Shown here piece after piece: positions 16,507-24,408 of a stretch of 34,263 nt of DNA. The stretch lies in assembly GCA_964513655.1 (NCBI GenBank), contig CAZENQ010000028.1, positions 1 to 34,263 on the forward strand, read 5' to 3'. The position numbers and the translations under genes are program-made. The notes beneath the pieces were generated by a model that was not told where the DNA came from, ran no database searches, and was given only the letters and a program-made list of their open reading frames with translations. The stretch comes from G020350405 sp964513655 (GTDB lineage Bacteria > Planctomycetota > Phycisphaerae > Sedimentisphaerales > Anaerobacaceae). Each line of letters begins with the position of its first letter. The first letter of the stretch is position 1.

Positions 16507-17144
16507 GTTGTTTTTCTCGCCCCGTCGGACTATTAAACCAAACCGTTGCCCCCACGCGCCGCTAGCAGCAGCGTCATTTCTCTAAGAATGTTTGACATAA
16601 CTTACGTTACCACGCTTTCTGTTTTCCATAATCTGTCGACGAGTTCGTCTCGTCCGCTGACTCTTGTAGCAACTATTATACCGGGTACTGTGCGAAAAAC
16701 AAGTAGTTAATCAAAGCCAAAGCTTTCGTATTGGCCGATACGCGCAGCAACTTATTACAAACTGCCCAACCTTCTTACAAACATTGCCCACATGCTAGTA
16801 TGTCTGTAATGATTGGCCAATAGCCGTCTTGAAATTGGTGCTGTAAAGCTCGCCAGGGCTATCAATCCCACTGGCGGTACAACCAAGGCAAATTTAGCAC
16901 AGAAAAGCACGGTATTACCAGTGGACGAGCCAAATACAGGCATTGTTGCTGGTTTTTGGTGTTTTTTGCATATCTGGTCTTCGGAATTAGCTTGCTCTTT
17001 CAGACCTCTTGTGGTAATATTTGGCCAAAATTACGTTCTTCGAAGAGCAGTAGGGAAGTAGCGAAATGATGACAATTTTAAATCAGAATGTAGTCAACTC
17101 CCGAATTGTGTTCTATTTGGTAACCTGCCGGGGATGCTTTTAAG
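16507..17144. other. promoter-side spacer, no supported gene
   Basis: This 638-base stretch separates two divergent genes (the 1,556-aa activase gene to the left, the BrxD-like fragment to the right) and should contain promoters for both. Short frames on either strand overlap one another and show no recognisable domain. I see no convincing tandem repeat or RNA structure. Confidence 0.45.
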
Positions 17145-17576
17145 ATGAAGAACTTTGAGGTAAAAAAAGCATTCGAGGCTCAGCAAATCTTGGAGCCTTT
17201 AAGACAGGGAACAGTTCCTAAGAAATACGCTTCTGAGCTGATGATCGGGAGGGATTTTTGGCTCAGTGCTTTGACTGAAGATATGGTTTTTGTGGCAAGT
17301 GGAGCATCCAAAATCCGGTTTCTCTCCGTACCTTACGGCGGAGGTAAGTCGCATTTCTTGTCGGCTGTGGAGCAAGTCGCCAAAGAAAGACAGTTTTTAG
17401 TTGCGAATGTCGAACTTCATTCACGAGAAGCCCCTCTGGACAGATTTGAGATTATTTTCCCAAAAATAATGAGGAACCTAGCTGGCATTAGCGGTGTCAA
17501 TGTTCTCGAAACTGTCTTCAATGAATGGCTGAAATTGTTTCCTAATTCAAAGACTATTTTGTCTCATTATTGCTGA
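17145..17576 (+). pseudogene. truncated BrxD-like / DUF2791 P-loop ATPase
   Basis: The 143-aa frame matches the N-terminal part of DUF2791 ATPases, which include BrxD of BREX phage-defence systems. Visible features are ILEPLRQGTVPKKYASELMIGRDFWLSALTEDM, then a P-loop as SVPYGGGKSHFL (61-72, Walker A with K68-S69), then ERQFLVANVELHSREAPLDRF. Family members are normally about 400 aa or more, so more than half is missing, including Walker B and the sensor regions. The next bases in another frame read IADDIQLASSNDLDG, so a frameshift rather than a clean deletion may have ended the frame, but that too stops by about 17646. No other BREX gene is visible. It looks like a remnant at the edge of an island. 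Confidence 0.65.
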
Positions 17577-17720
17577 CGACATACAGTTGGCTTCGAGTAA
17601 CGATCTTGACGGGAAGGAAGCCGAGAAGACTGACGTCCGAGCCTGATTTTAGGCAAAATTGTAACAAAGGACAAAAATGAGAATGGGGGCAAGCACTTAT
17701 GTATAAACTAGTTACAGTAA

Positions 17721-17762
17721 TACGCCCGGCAGGATTCGAACCTGCGACCTTCGGTTTAGGAA
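17721..17762 (-). tRNA. 3' half of tRNA-Arg(CCU), probable attachment-site remnant
   Basis: Read on the minus strand, the piece starts in the anticodon loop TTCCTAA (anticodon CCT, 17762-17756). It continues with the 3' anticodon-stem strand ACCGA, variable loop AGGTC, a perfect T-arm GCAGG-TTCGAAT-CCTGC (17745-17729), the acceptor 3' strand CGGGCGT (17728-17722) and discriminator A. Upstream of the loop the expected pairing strand TCGGT is absent (GAGAA instead), so the tRNA is not functional. A break exactly at the anticodon loop is typical of tyrosine-recombinase integration into a tRNA gene. By its orientation the surviving chromosomal 3' half borders DNA inserted at higher coordinates. 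Confidence 0.78.
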
Positions 17763-17889
17763 TTCTCATGGCCGTGCATAAGTCCTTATGGTAAAGGCAG
17801 TTGCAATGCTGTTTTTGGCTAAAACTGAGGGTTACAAGTGAATAGCAAGTCACTGAGAAGTTGTTAATAAGTTGCCATCACGTGACGAC

Positions 17890-17925
17890 TGACCCACTCA
17901 GTGACCCACTCAGTGACCCACTCCT
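17890..17925. repeat. three direct 12-bp repeats TGACCCACTCAG
   Basis: Two perfect copies (17890-17901, 17902-17913) and a third ending in CT rather than AG (17914-17925) lie in tandem about 130 bases from the tRNA-Arg half. Short direct repeats next to an attachment site are often arm-type binding sites for integrase or a recombination directionality factor; that role is inference. Confidence 0.7.
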
Positions 17926-18024
17926 AGGTTTCTGTTAGCGCCCATACTTATGACTTCACACAAGGTTGTGTAACTCTGGGTTGGATGTGTTCTGTCTAAG
18001 GTGTCATCCGAACAGAGGTCTATT

Positions 18025-20061
18025 CTATACAGCGTTCAGACACGCGAGCATCGCTCTAATCCTCCCTTTTACCCAGTTTGGGCAGTAAGGACGGACTTCT
18101 TCCAGCCGCTTCTTCCAATAAGAGATATCTTCATTGAATTCTGCACGATTGCTACTCCGAACTAGTCGTTCTACGGCACTCACGGAGTCTGATATCATCG
18201 AACTGTGCAAAGCAAGGACAAATAGCAGCCCCTTTCGGTCTCTCTCTTTCACGGACTGTTCACAGGCAAGGGCAAACATGTGAGGCATGTGATATGCCCA
18301 TTCCTTGTTGTTTCTCACTTGGACTTCAGCAAGACCATCGAAGATTGTCTCTACTATTATCTGACGACCCATCAAAAGGAGGTTATCCCGCCATTTTTGG
18401 TCTGACATCAACTTCCAAAGGAGACCAGAGGAGGCCTGATCCATGTGTGCCGCACTTCTGAACGCACAGGCGACTAGCTCCTGTGGGTGTCCCGTCATGG
18501 ATGGCAGTTTCTCCAGCATTGTAGCTAGTTCACCTTCATCCCCGATTTTTGCCAGGGCCTCAAAGAATATCTCAAGATTTTCGCCAGGCTTATTTTTTTT
18601 CCAGCAGTCTGACCAATTCCAAGCTGTCTGAAATACGGTCATATCGAACGCGTAGATCTTGGGCTCTTCTCTTTTGAGTGGAAAAAGGCTGAGCAGCGAT
18701 CCAAAAATGGCAGTTTCAATCCGCTGTTGCTGGTCCTTTGTCATTCTGCTAGGATAAAGGTTTTCAAGGTTTGACCCAATCTGGCGAAGGAGCGACAAAG
18801 ACCACACTGATTGTGTCCTAGTCGTCGCATAGCGGAGTCTTGAAGGTCTCACTAGGGGTCTCGCTAAATGCCAAACCTCGTTTGATATCTCAAACTCTGG
18901 GTCCAAGGTCTCTCTCAAGATATTTCTGAGTCCCTCTGGTCCTGTCCCAAAAAGGAGTGCTGTCTGTTCAGCAAGCCAGCATGCCTGTGATGCAATCCGT
19001 TCACTATCGGTACCCGGTAGGCGTGACTCAAGATGTTGTGAGAAGTGCCGGGCAAGTTTGCAGCGTATTCGCCAAGCTTGGTTCCATTTTAGTTCATTCT
19101 CATCATTACCTCGTCCGTTAACAATTTCAGTAGTTTCTTCCCAAAATTCTTCCACTTCTTCGTTTCCGAGGAGTTCTGGCTTATTGACGAAGAGCACACA
19201 GGCATGGTATCTTGGAAGGGGAGTATCCTTGCTTTCAGCCCAGTCCCAGATTGTCTTCCAAAGTCCTTCTGGCTTTCCTTTCTGCTTCTCCCATTCATCA
19301 ATAACGCGGGTTATTGAAAGTGGGCCTGCTAAGGGCAGGTGGCCAAACTTATCGTAGTAATGATCTAGCGCCTCCTGCAACGTATTTGCCTCAGCAAGTG
19401 ACTCAAGGATGGTCTGCTCGATTTGTTCTTTCTGCTCAGTAGGAGCCCACATGCAACCAACGATCGATTCTACAGACGATACGGCAGGTCTAATTACTGC
19501 GGTAAAGAACTTCCCTGCTCCGTTCAAGAAATTCATTGCAAGACACTGTCGGGTAGCAGCCAGGTTGCACAACCAATCGTCTTTGACCATATCGTATAAA
19601 GCTATAGCGGCCATCCGCCATTCAGATGGATTCTCCGAGAACAGCTTTTCCGCCTGTCCCTCAAGGACTACCTTTGTCCTTGGGGTAACAATTGAGAAAT
19701 CCTTTTCTGTTAGTTTATTGAAGTGCTCGTAAGCAGCATTACGTACGTTAACGTCAGGACTAAAGAACAGATCGGCAACATTGACAACCAACCTACCTGG
19801 TTTCGCTCGTTCCGCCTTGTGGGAGAGCAGAGGACCTTCTGGTGTCTTAACCCTGCATGGGTGGTCCTTATCAGGCAGAACAGCTAACGTCAACCCTGTG
19901 TAGTCGGGGAGCTTCTGGCTCTTAAAAAGGCCATTATGGTGAAGCATGGTCACAGTACGAGCGTCAATACGATCGAGGTGCCGTAGGGCAATAGTAGCCA
20001 TACCTTTCATGTACTCCTTGACTTCTGTGTGAGAGTTGTCATTCGCAGAGTTAGAATCCAT
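18025..20061 (-). CDS. large helical protein of unknown function (second gene of a pair)
   Basis: The 678-aa protein has no signal peptide, membrane segment or enzyme motif that I recognise. It is rich in amphipathic helices and Trp, with segments such as VRNAAYEHFNKLTEKDFSIV, DWLCNLAATRQCLAMNF, and a C-terminal series (VACAFRSAAHMDQASSG, LALHSSMISDSVSAVERLV) that suggests an alpha-helical repeat scaffold. Its start codon overlaps the stop of the upstream frame by 11 bases, so the two are translationally coupled on the minus strand. It lies between an island attachment site and an integrase, with a BrxD-like fragment nearby, so a role in mobile-element biology or phage defence is a reasonable guess and no more than that. 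Confidence 0.7.
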   Translation of the reverse strand: MDSNSANDNSHTEVKEYMKGMATIALRHLDRIDARTVTMLHHNGLFKSQKLPDYTGLTLAVLPDKDHPCRVKTPEGPLLSHKAERAKPGRLVVNVADLFFSPDVNVRNAAYEHFNKLTEKDFSIVTPRTKVVLEGQAEKLFSENPSEWRMAAIALYDMVKDDWLCNLAATRQCLAMNFLNGAGKFFTAVIRPAVSSVESIVGCMWAPTEQKEQIEQTILESLAEANTLQEALDHYYDKFGHLPLAGPLSITRVIDEWEKQKGKPEGLWKTIWDWAESKDTPLPRYHACVLFVNKPELLGNEEVEEFWEETTEIVNGRGNDENELKWNQAWRIRCKLARHFSQHLESRLPGTDSERIASQACWLAEQTALLFGTGPEGLRNILRETLDPEFEISNEVWHLARPLVRPSRLRYATTRTQSVWSLSLLRQIGSNLENLYPSRMTKDQQQRIETAIFGSLLSLFPLKREEPKIYAFDMTVFQTAWNWSDCWKKNKPGENLEIFFEALAKIGDEGELATMLEKLPSMTGHPQELVACAFRSAAHMDQASSGLLWKLMSDQKWRDNLLLMGRQIIVETIFDGLAEVQVRNNKEWAYHMPHMFALACEQSVKERDRKGLLFVLALHSSMISDSVSAVERLVRSSNRAEFNEDISYWKKRLEEVRPYCPNWVKGRIRAMLACLNAV

Positions 20062-20582
20062 TAATTGTCTCCGTAATCACTTTCAGATACTCGGCTGGCT
20101 CATCATCCGGCTCCATATCCAAGGCCACTGCGACAGTTCGAACGGCAAGGTTGGCTCGTTGGGCATTTTGGATCAGTGGAGCCTGTATCAAGAATTGGCC
20201 GAGTATAGCCTTGGGAATCACCTCCAGTGCTGAACGTCCCCTCATGCCGAGAGTCTTCGGATGAGATGGTACAAGTTCACGTATAGCCCACTGTGTGATT
20301 TGTTTTACTGCTTCATCAGAGAAGGTATCGTCTTGCCAGATAGCAGCTATGAGCGTACTTGGTGGCAAACTGCTGCAAATGGCAGAGAAGGGCCAGATAT
20401 GTGTTTCTGGTTGCCAGCTTGTTGCCGTTGGCACTGCACTGCCTGTCGAATGCAAGGATTAGCCCTTTATTCTCGTCTGAGCCTTTGAACTCCTTTATCT
20501 TTGAGATATTATTCTCTACATCCTGCGGCACGCTGTTCGGAAGCAGGGTATATTTGACCGCCTTCTCATGGGATACGTGCAT
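20051..20582 (-). pseudogene. frameshifted first gene of the two-gene unknown module
   Basis: Two overlapping minus-strand frames together read as one protein of about 175 aa. The first starts at 20582 behind GAGGAG and gives MHVSHEKAVKYTLLPNSVPQ ... FDRQCSANGNKLATRNTYLA. The second continues, from about 20400, FSAICSSLPPSTLIAAIWQDD ... YLKVITETINGF and stops at 20051. In the first frame the sense is lost near 20395-20400 and it ends at 20316. Either this is a real frameshift (or a sequencing error), or a programmed shift. The second part overlaps the next gene's ATG by 11 bases, which supports the merged reading. No known domain is recognised. Confidence 0.55.
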
Positions 20583-21120
20583 ATCATCACTCTCCTCGTC
20601 AGTTTTAGATGACTTACGCGCATGGATAGCCTGGCTTGCCGATAAGTATAAAAAATTTACACTTAGCGGCAGACGGATTTGTTTAATTAGACTAATTCTG
20701 GCTAATCACTTAAGAATTTCCTTCTCTTATTTATAAATCTTGCGCAAAGGGGTCCAAAGAAAACCAGTTTTTTCGCTGGGGAGAAATATCAGTCTCATTG
20801 GAATCTTTACTGCCTCTTCTGCGATTCATCCTTGCATTTTATCGATAAAATCAGTTTCTCGTAAGGTTCCAACTGGTCTTCAGTCATAGTTGCTCAAAGG
20901 GGAATTAGAACACAGTCTCAAGAACCTACTGCACGCACAATGCTGAGAATGCGTCTGATGGATAAAACGAAACAATGGTATTGGGAAATAGTCAGCCATA
21001 GTAAATTGTAGGATAACGGCAAACAAGGTTTTGCAGCCCAGCGTTCAGCGCGGAGATGGTAGTATATTTCTATATAAAGGCCGGAATGTCATTAGCTTTT
21101 TAGTTGCGGGGGATAAGACA
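20583..21120. other. spacer, no supported gene
   Basis: This 538-base A/T-rich stretch lies upstream of the two-gene module and downstream of the sigma-factor gene (both minus strand). A 125-aa plus-strand frame covering part of it (to about 20736) runs antisense through the frameshifted gene and has no recognisable domain. The promoter of the two-gene module should lie just above 20582. Confidence 0.4.
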
Positions 21121-21732
21121 TCAGGCTGTAGCGCGACATGAGCACATCAGCCGGAACACTGCCTTTAAACGGGTTCTGGCCCTGCTCAATTTGCTTCTCA
21201 CGGTGCCCAGTTTAATATTTAGCACCTCTGTAATCTGGCGATAATTCATGCCTTCGATATCACGCAAGACAAGCACGGTTCTTTGCATTTCATCTAGTCT
21301 CATCAACGCTTTTAGGGCGATCTCGCCCAGTTCATTGTTTGCGGCCACTTCAGCTGGATTAGATGACCTATCATAGTGTAAAAACTGCGCTGCGTGCTCG
21401 TTCTGCTCATCATCGCTGGAATCCAGTGGCCTAAGGCCAATTTCGGAATGTTTTTGACGGTAGGTTAAGGTTAGGTTGACGGCTATTCTAAACACCCAGG
21501 TATAAAAGCTGCTCTTGCCTTTGAATTTACCTATGTGCTCAATTGCTTTGACGAATGTTTCTTGAGCAAGTTCTGCAGCATCGTCTACATTTGCGCATAG
21601 CCTTAATATTACATTGTATATGCGGTGTTGATACTTAAGTATCAGCAGTTCCATTGCAGCAGAGTCCCCTTGTTGGCACTGCTTAACAAGCACCGCATCG
21701 GAAATTTGGATCCCTTGGCTTTGAGGTTTCAT
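21121..21732 (-). CDS. ECF-family RNA polymerase sigma factor
   Basis: This 203-aa protein has the two-domain layout of ECF sigma factors. Sigma region 2 lies at about 25-95: LILKYQHRIYNVILRLCANVDDAAELAQETFVKA, then FKGKSSFYTWVFRIAVNLTLTYRQK, the -10 recognition and core-binding helices. Region 4 lies at about 135-195: ALMRLDEMQRTVLVLRDIEGMNYRQITEVLNIKLGTVRSKLSRAR, the -35-binding helix-turn-helix. It lacks a C-terminal extension. No anti-sigma factor gene is adjacent, so its regulation is not evident. Start ATG is preceded by AGGAGAACGAGC, a good ribosome-binding site. Confidence 0.93.
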   Translation of the reverse strand: MKPQSQGIQISDAVLVKQCQQGDSAAMELLILKYQHRIYNVILRLCANVDDAAELAQETFVKAIEHIGKFKGKSSFYTWVFRIAVNLTLTYRQKHSEIGLRPLDSSDDEQNEHAAQFLHYDRSSNPAEVAANNELGEIALKALMRLDEMQRTVLVLRDIEGMNYRQITEVLNIKLGTVRSKLSRARTRLKAVFRLMCSCRATA

Positions 21733-22567
21733 GCTCGTTCTCCTAAACTAGACCGACTCACCCTGACCATTAAGTACAAATAATACATCCGTGCCGAGTC
21801 GTAATGTCATCAATATGCCCAGCAGACAGTTGTTCGTCTATACAGTTCTGCATTGCAAAAACTTGTCTCCAATTTTCAAGAGCGACGAACAGCTCTACGG
21901 TAGTGCTTACCTTCCATTATATCCTTGTTTTCACAGCCCTGCCTATGTGTGAGCCCTACTGTCTTAATTGTTTCTTCTAATTACGTAGTCAAACTCATTT
22001 TCATGCCAATTTATACCCGCGTCTTGATAATAAAAGTAAAACATTATTAAAGTGAACGAAGCTTTTTATTAGTTAAAGGCGCCATGACCAATAACCCAGT
22101 TAGCTTTTGTCATGGTCATAGTCCTACCTTGACTAAGCGGGGAGAAAGTATTTAGGCAGTGTTACATGTACCACATGTGTGCCGGTGACTTTCTGTGCAT
22201 AGAAGACAAACCTAGGCCTACGTTGAAATGCTGCGGCGCAAAACTCAACAGGGCCTGCTTCAGCCGTGTTGTCAGATTTAATCAACATTTAATTGTGTTG
22301 TTGCGGCCAGAAATATAAGTTTGGATGGAAATAGAGCACCTCCACCCTCCTCCGAAACCGGCCAGTCCATATGATGGCCGGTTTTCTTACACTGTGATAA
22401 TCTGGGCCGCTTTTTCTAAGACACGACCTGCTGGCCTTCGAACGCGGCAAAGCATTTACTTAACATTTACATGATATTTTACAAGATGGTGCAAAGATAT
22501 AGTGGAATGTTCCGAGAGGCTTGTAGCAGGTAGTTCTAAGGAACGTATTGAATCGGTATAGGAGAGC
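21733..22567. other. intergenic region between sigma factor and integrase
   Basis: About 835 bases without a gene. It contains A/T-rich promoter-like stretches, an orphan plus-strand terminator (22355-22388), and the integrase leader (AGGAG at 22560-22564). Confidence 0.45.
22355..22388 (+). terminator. strong Rho-independent terminator without an obvious gene
   Basis: AAACCGGCCA (22355-22364) and TGGCCGGTTT (22375-22384) form a ten-base perfect stem around a ten-base loop, followed by TCTT (TTTTCTT in total). The T-rich side is on the plus strand, yet no plus-strand gene lies upstream within this window between 17577 and here. It may terminate a small RNA or mark a gene lost from the island. 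Confidence 0.65.
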
Positions 22568-23503
22568 ATGAGAAGGAGCCAAAAAGTCAAATTCAGAGAA
22601 TCCTTTCGAAAAGAGGGTCGACGGCCTCAAGGCATATACGATGGTACCAAAAAAACGGTAGTGGAAGCAATTGAGGATTGGTTACAGTTGTATGAGCATC
22701 AGCGGTTCTCTGGGCAGACGCATGAGGCTTACAAGTATTGCATGAAGTCATTCGTAAAGACTTTGCCGGATGGAGCATTGTTCATTGTTGACTTAACATG
22801 TGATCATGTAGAAAATTACTTGGACGAGCTACAGAAAAGTAATTATAAAGTTGCAACAATCAATAGCTATCTAAAAATCGTTAAAGTTTTTTGTAAATGG
22901 CTGGCAAAAAGATATAAAGTGCCAGACCCCACCCAGACTCTTGCCAACCTTAAGCCCAGACGATCCGACAGGAGGTTCCTTTCGAGAGAGGAATATATCA
23001 GGTTGCTCACGGTTTGTGACGAACGGATTGTTCCTTGGATTAAATTCTTAGCGGTGACAGGAGTCAGAGCTAGTGTCTTTTGCGGTCTGCGCTGGAGCAT
23101 GTATAACCCAGACGACAAGACACTACATATCCCGGCGAGTATTGCAAAGGGTTGTCGCGCTCGAACCATCGGCTTAAACAAAACGGCTCGGGCGGTATTA
23201 AATAACATTAGGAAGCATCGCTCGTCGTTACCTGGTGACCTCGTTTTCACAGTGAAAAACAGAAAACCTTTAAACCGTAAGCTATTGCATAAGAAGGTCA
23301 GTAAAGGCTTCAAGCACCTTGGCCTATCTGGCGGGCCACATCTCCTCCGCCACTATTGTGCCACGGAGCTTTTAAGAGCAGGTGTGCCAATAATCAAGGT
23401 CAGCAAATTTCTGGGGCATGCTGACATCGCTACAACTCAGAGACACTACGAGCACCTTGTTGTCTCCGACTTCGCACACATTGCAGAAGCTCTTGACGTT
23501 TGA
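22568..23503 (+). CDS. tyrosine recombinase / phage-type integrase
   Basis: The 311-aa protein has the core-binding SAM-like N-terminal domain (about 30-115: AIEDWLQLYEHQRFSGQTHEAY ... YLDELQ ... YLKIVKVFCKWL) and the catalytic domain (about 135-305). Catalytic residues can be placed: R167 in TGVRASVFCGLRW, a Lys in the beta-hairpin region (K194 in SIAKGCRART), H258 and R261 in PHLLRHYCA, H284 in FLGHADIATTQRHYEH, and nucleophile Y294. All key residues are present, so it is likely active. AGGAG lies three bases upstream of the ATG. It is the natural candidate for insertion at the tRNA-Arg site at 17721-17762, though whether it is the element's own enzyme is inference. Confidence 0.92.
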   Translation: MRRSQKVKFRESFRKEGRRPQGIYDGTKKTVVEAIEDWLQLYEHQRFSGQTHEAYKYCMKSFVKTLPDGALFIVDLTCDHVENYLDELQKSNYKVATINSYLKIVKVFCKWLAKRYKVPDPTQTLANLKPRRSDRRFLSREEYIRLLTVCDERIVPWIKFLAVTGVRASVFCGLRWSMYNPDDKTLHIPASIAKGCRARTIGLNKTARAVLNNIRKHRSSLPGDLVFTVKNRKPLNRKLLHKKVSKGFKHLGLSGGPHLLRHYCATELLRAGVPIIKVSKFLGHADIATTQRHYEHLVVSDFAHIAEALDV

Positions 23504-23636
23504 TTCGTGATATCTCGCCCAGCAGCTAATTGTCCGGCCTTGCTCTATCTACTTCTTGTTTAGTTTTGCCCTGTGTCGTGAAGATGAACAGAAAGCAATA
23601 AGCGGAGTTGACGACATAGCGCACAAAGGGTGTCAA

Positions 23637-23765
23637 GAGGACACGCAGGTAGTAGTGATTCTTTTGCTGGTCGTACATTTTGCCGGCATAGAGCAAAGCG
23701 GTATCGGCATTGGCGGGTGAGAAGTTCAGTGCCCGGCCGTAGCATCGTATGAATATGTATCGATA
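23637..23765 (-). pseudogene. decayed Rhs core remnant
   Basis: Read on the minus strand, one frame gives YGRALNFSPANADTALLYAG then KMYDQQKNHYYLRV, matching the Rhs core of the gene at 24409-25383 (YGRALNFSPTNADTSLLYAG then EMYDKNTQQYYLRARW). Upstream, SYDAT shows that one or more bases were lost in the codons before YGR. After YYLRV the core homology (RARWYSPLTGRFNRIDPF) stops abruptly. It is a fourth Rhs unit broken on both sides, next to the integrase end. Confidence 0.75.
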
Positions 23766-23832
23766 ATCGAAAGAGCCGATGCGCGAATAGAACTGAGAAA
23801 ACTATACTCGGCAATCTAGCGTGGACAGAGTA

Positions 23833-24138
23833 CTAATATGGACGAGTCTGACTTTTCCAGAGTCCATACAGAATTACACCGACTATGGAGCTTAAACCGC
23901 ATATGCCAGCTATGGTTTTCGAAATTAGATAATACCGAGCAAAGGTGTCTTTATGCATGTCGTGTTTATGCCCCCTCATAATATTCGGATTGTCAGGGTC
24001 TATTTCATATGACCCAACATCTCCATAAACGATAACCAACACAATCAATACCATAAAACAGAGTACTGCAAAGCCAAAGAAAGCATAGCCCCTGATTAAT
24101 GAAACTTTTATAAAGTGTGAAATCTCGAAGTACCCCAT
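23833..24138 (-). CDS. small membrane protein, candidate Rhs-array immunity protein
   Basis: Starting at the ATG at 24138, which has AGGAGT at a normal distance (24150-24145), the product is 101 aa: MGYFEISHFIKVSLIRGYAF, then one hydrophobic helix (FFGFAVLCFMVLIVLVIVY), a polar 40-aa loop with DPDNPNIMRGHKHDMHKDTF, and a second helix (IAGICGLSSIVGVILYGLW). A longer open frame to 24201 exists but lacks a ribosome-binding site. No family is recognised. It follows the third Rhs gene in the position where cognate immunity genes stand in Rhs systems, which is the only reason for the suggested role. Confidence 0.6.
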   Translation of the reverse strand: MGYFEISHFIKVSLIRGYAFFGFAVLCFMVLIVLVIVYGDVGSYEIDPDNPNIMRGHKHDMHKDTFARYYLISKTIAGICGLSSIVGVILYGLWKSQTRPY

Positions 24139-24408
24139 GTTATTACTCCTGCTTGATTTTGTTGCCAACATTACTTTCATCAAAGGAGCTAAAACCATCA
24201 CTTATAATTATTTTAGTGAGTTCATACAATGTCCGCAACTGTTTAAGCAAAAGCAATAAAAAGGAAATTTGTTCTAATCCTTTATTTCCGCCTCATTATT
24301 GCTGGTTTTTAGACAAAAACCAGAAGTTTTTCGAATATCTGTAACGCTATCATGATTTTGATTTACTAAACCATTGACAGCTGTTCTGTCAATTTGCTCA
24401 TGATGAGA

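Larger units (their letters stand above)
17577..18024. other. island-edge spacer with att-like features
   Basis: No gene is supported. The stretch contains the 3' half of tRNA-Arg (17721-17762) and a threefold 12-bp repeat (17890-17925). The 99-aa minus-strand frame across it is explained by the tRNA sequence and is not a credible gene. Confidence 0.6.

Noticed and set aside
17554..17853. 99-aa minus-strand frame containing a KVAGSNPAGR-type stretch
   Set aside because: That peptide is a common artefact of translating a tRNA T-arm; the DNA is explained by the tRNA-Arg half.
17890..17925. Possible start of a CRISPR array in the 12-bp repeats
   Set aside because: The repeats are directly adjacent with no spacers, much shorter than CRISPR repeats, and no cas gene is present.
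22340..22351. CACCTCCACC as a possible tmRNA 3' end and second attachment site next to the integrase
   Set aside because: No T-arm (GGTTCGANTCC-like) or alanine acceptor stem precedes it, so the likeness is chance.
23560..23814. 84-aa minus-strand frame behind the integrase
   Set aside because: The same DNA read in another frame is clearly a decayed Rhs core, so the frame is accidental.
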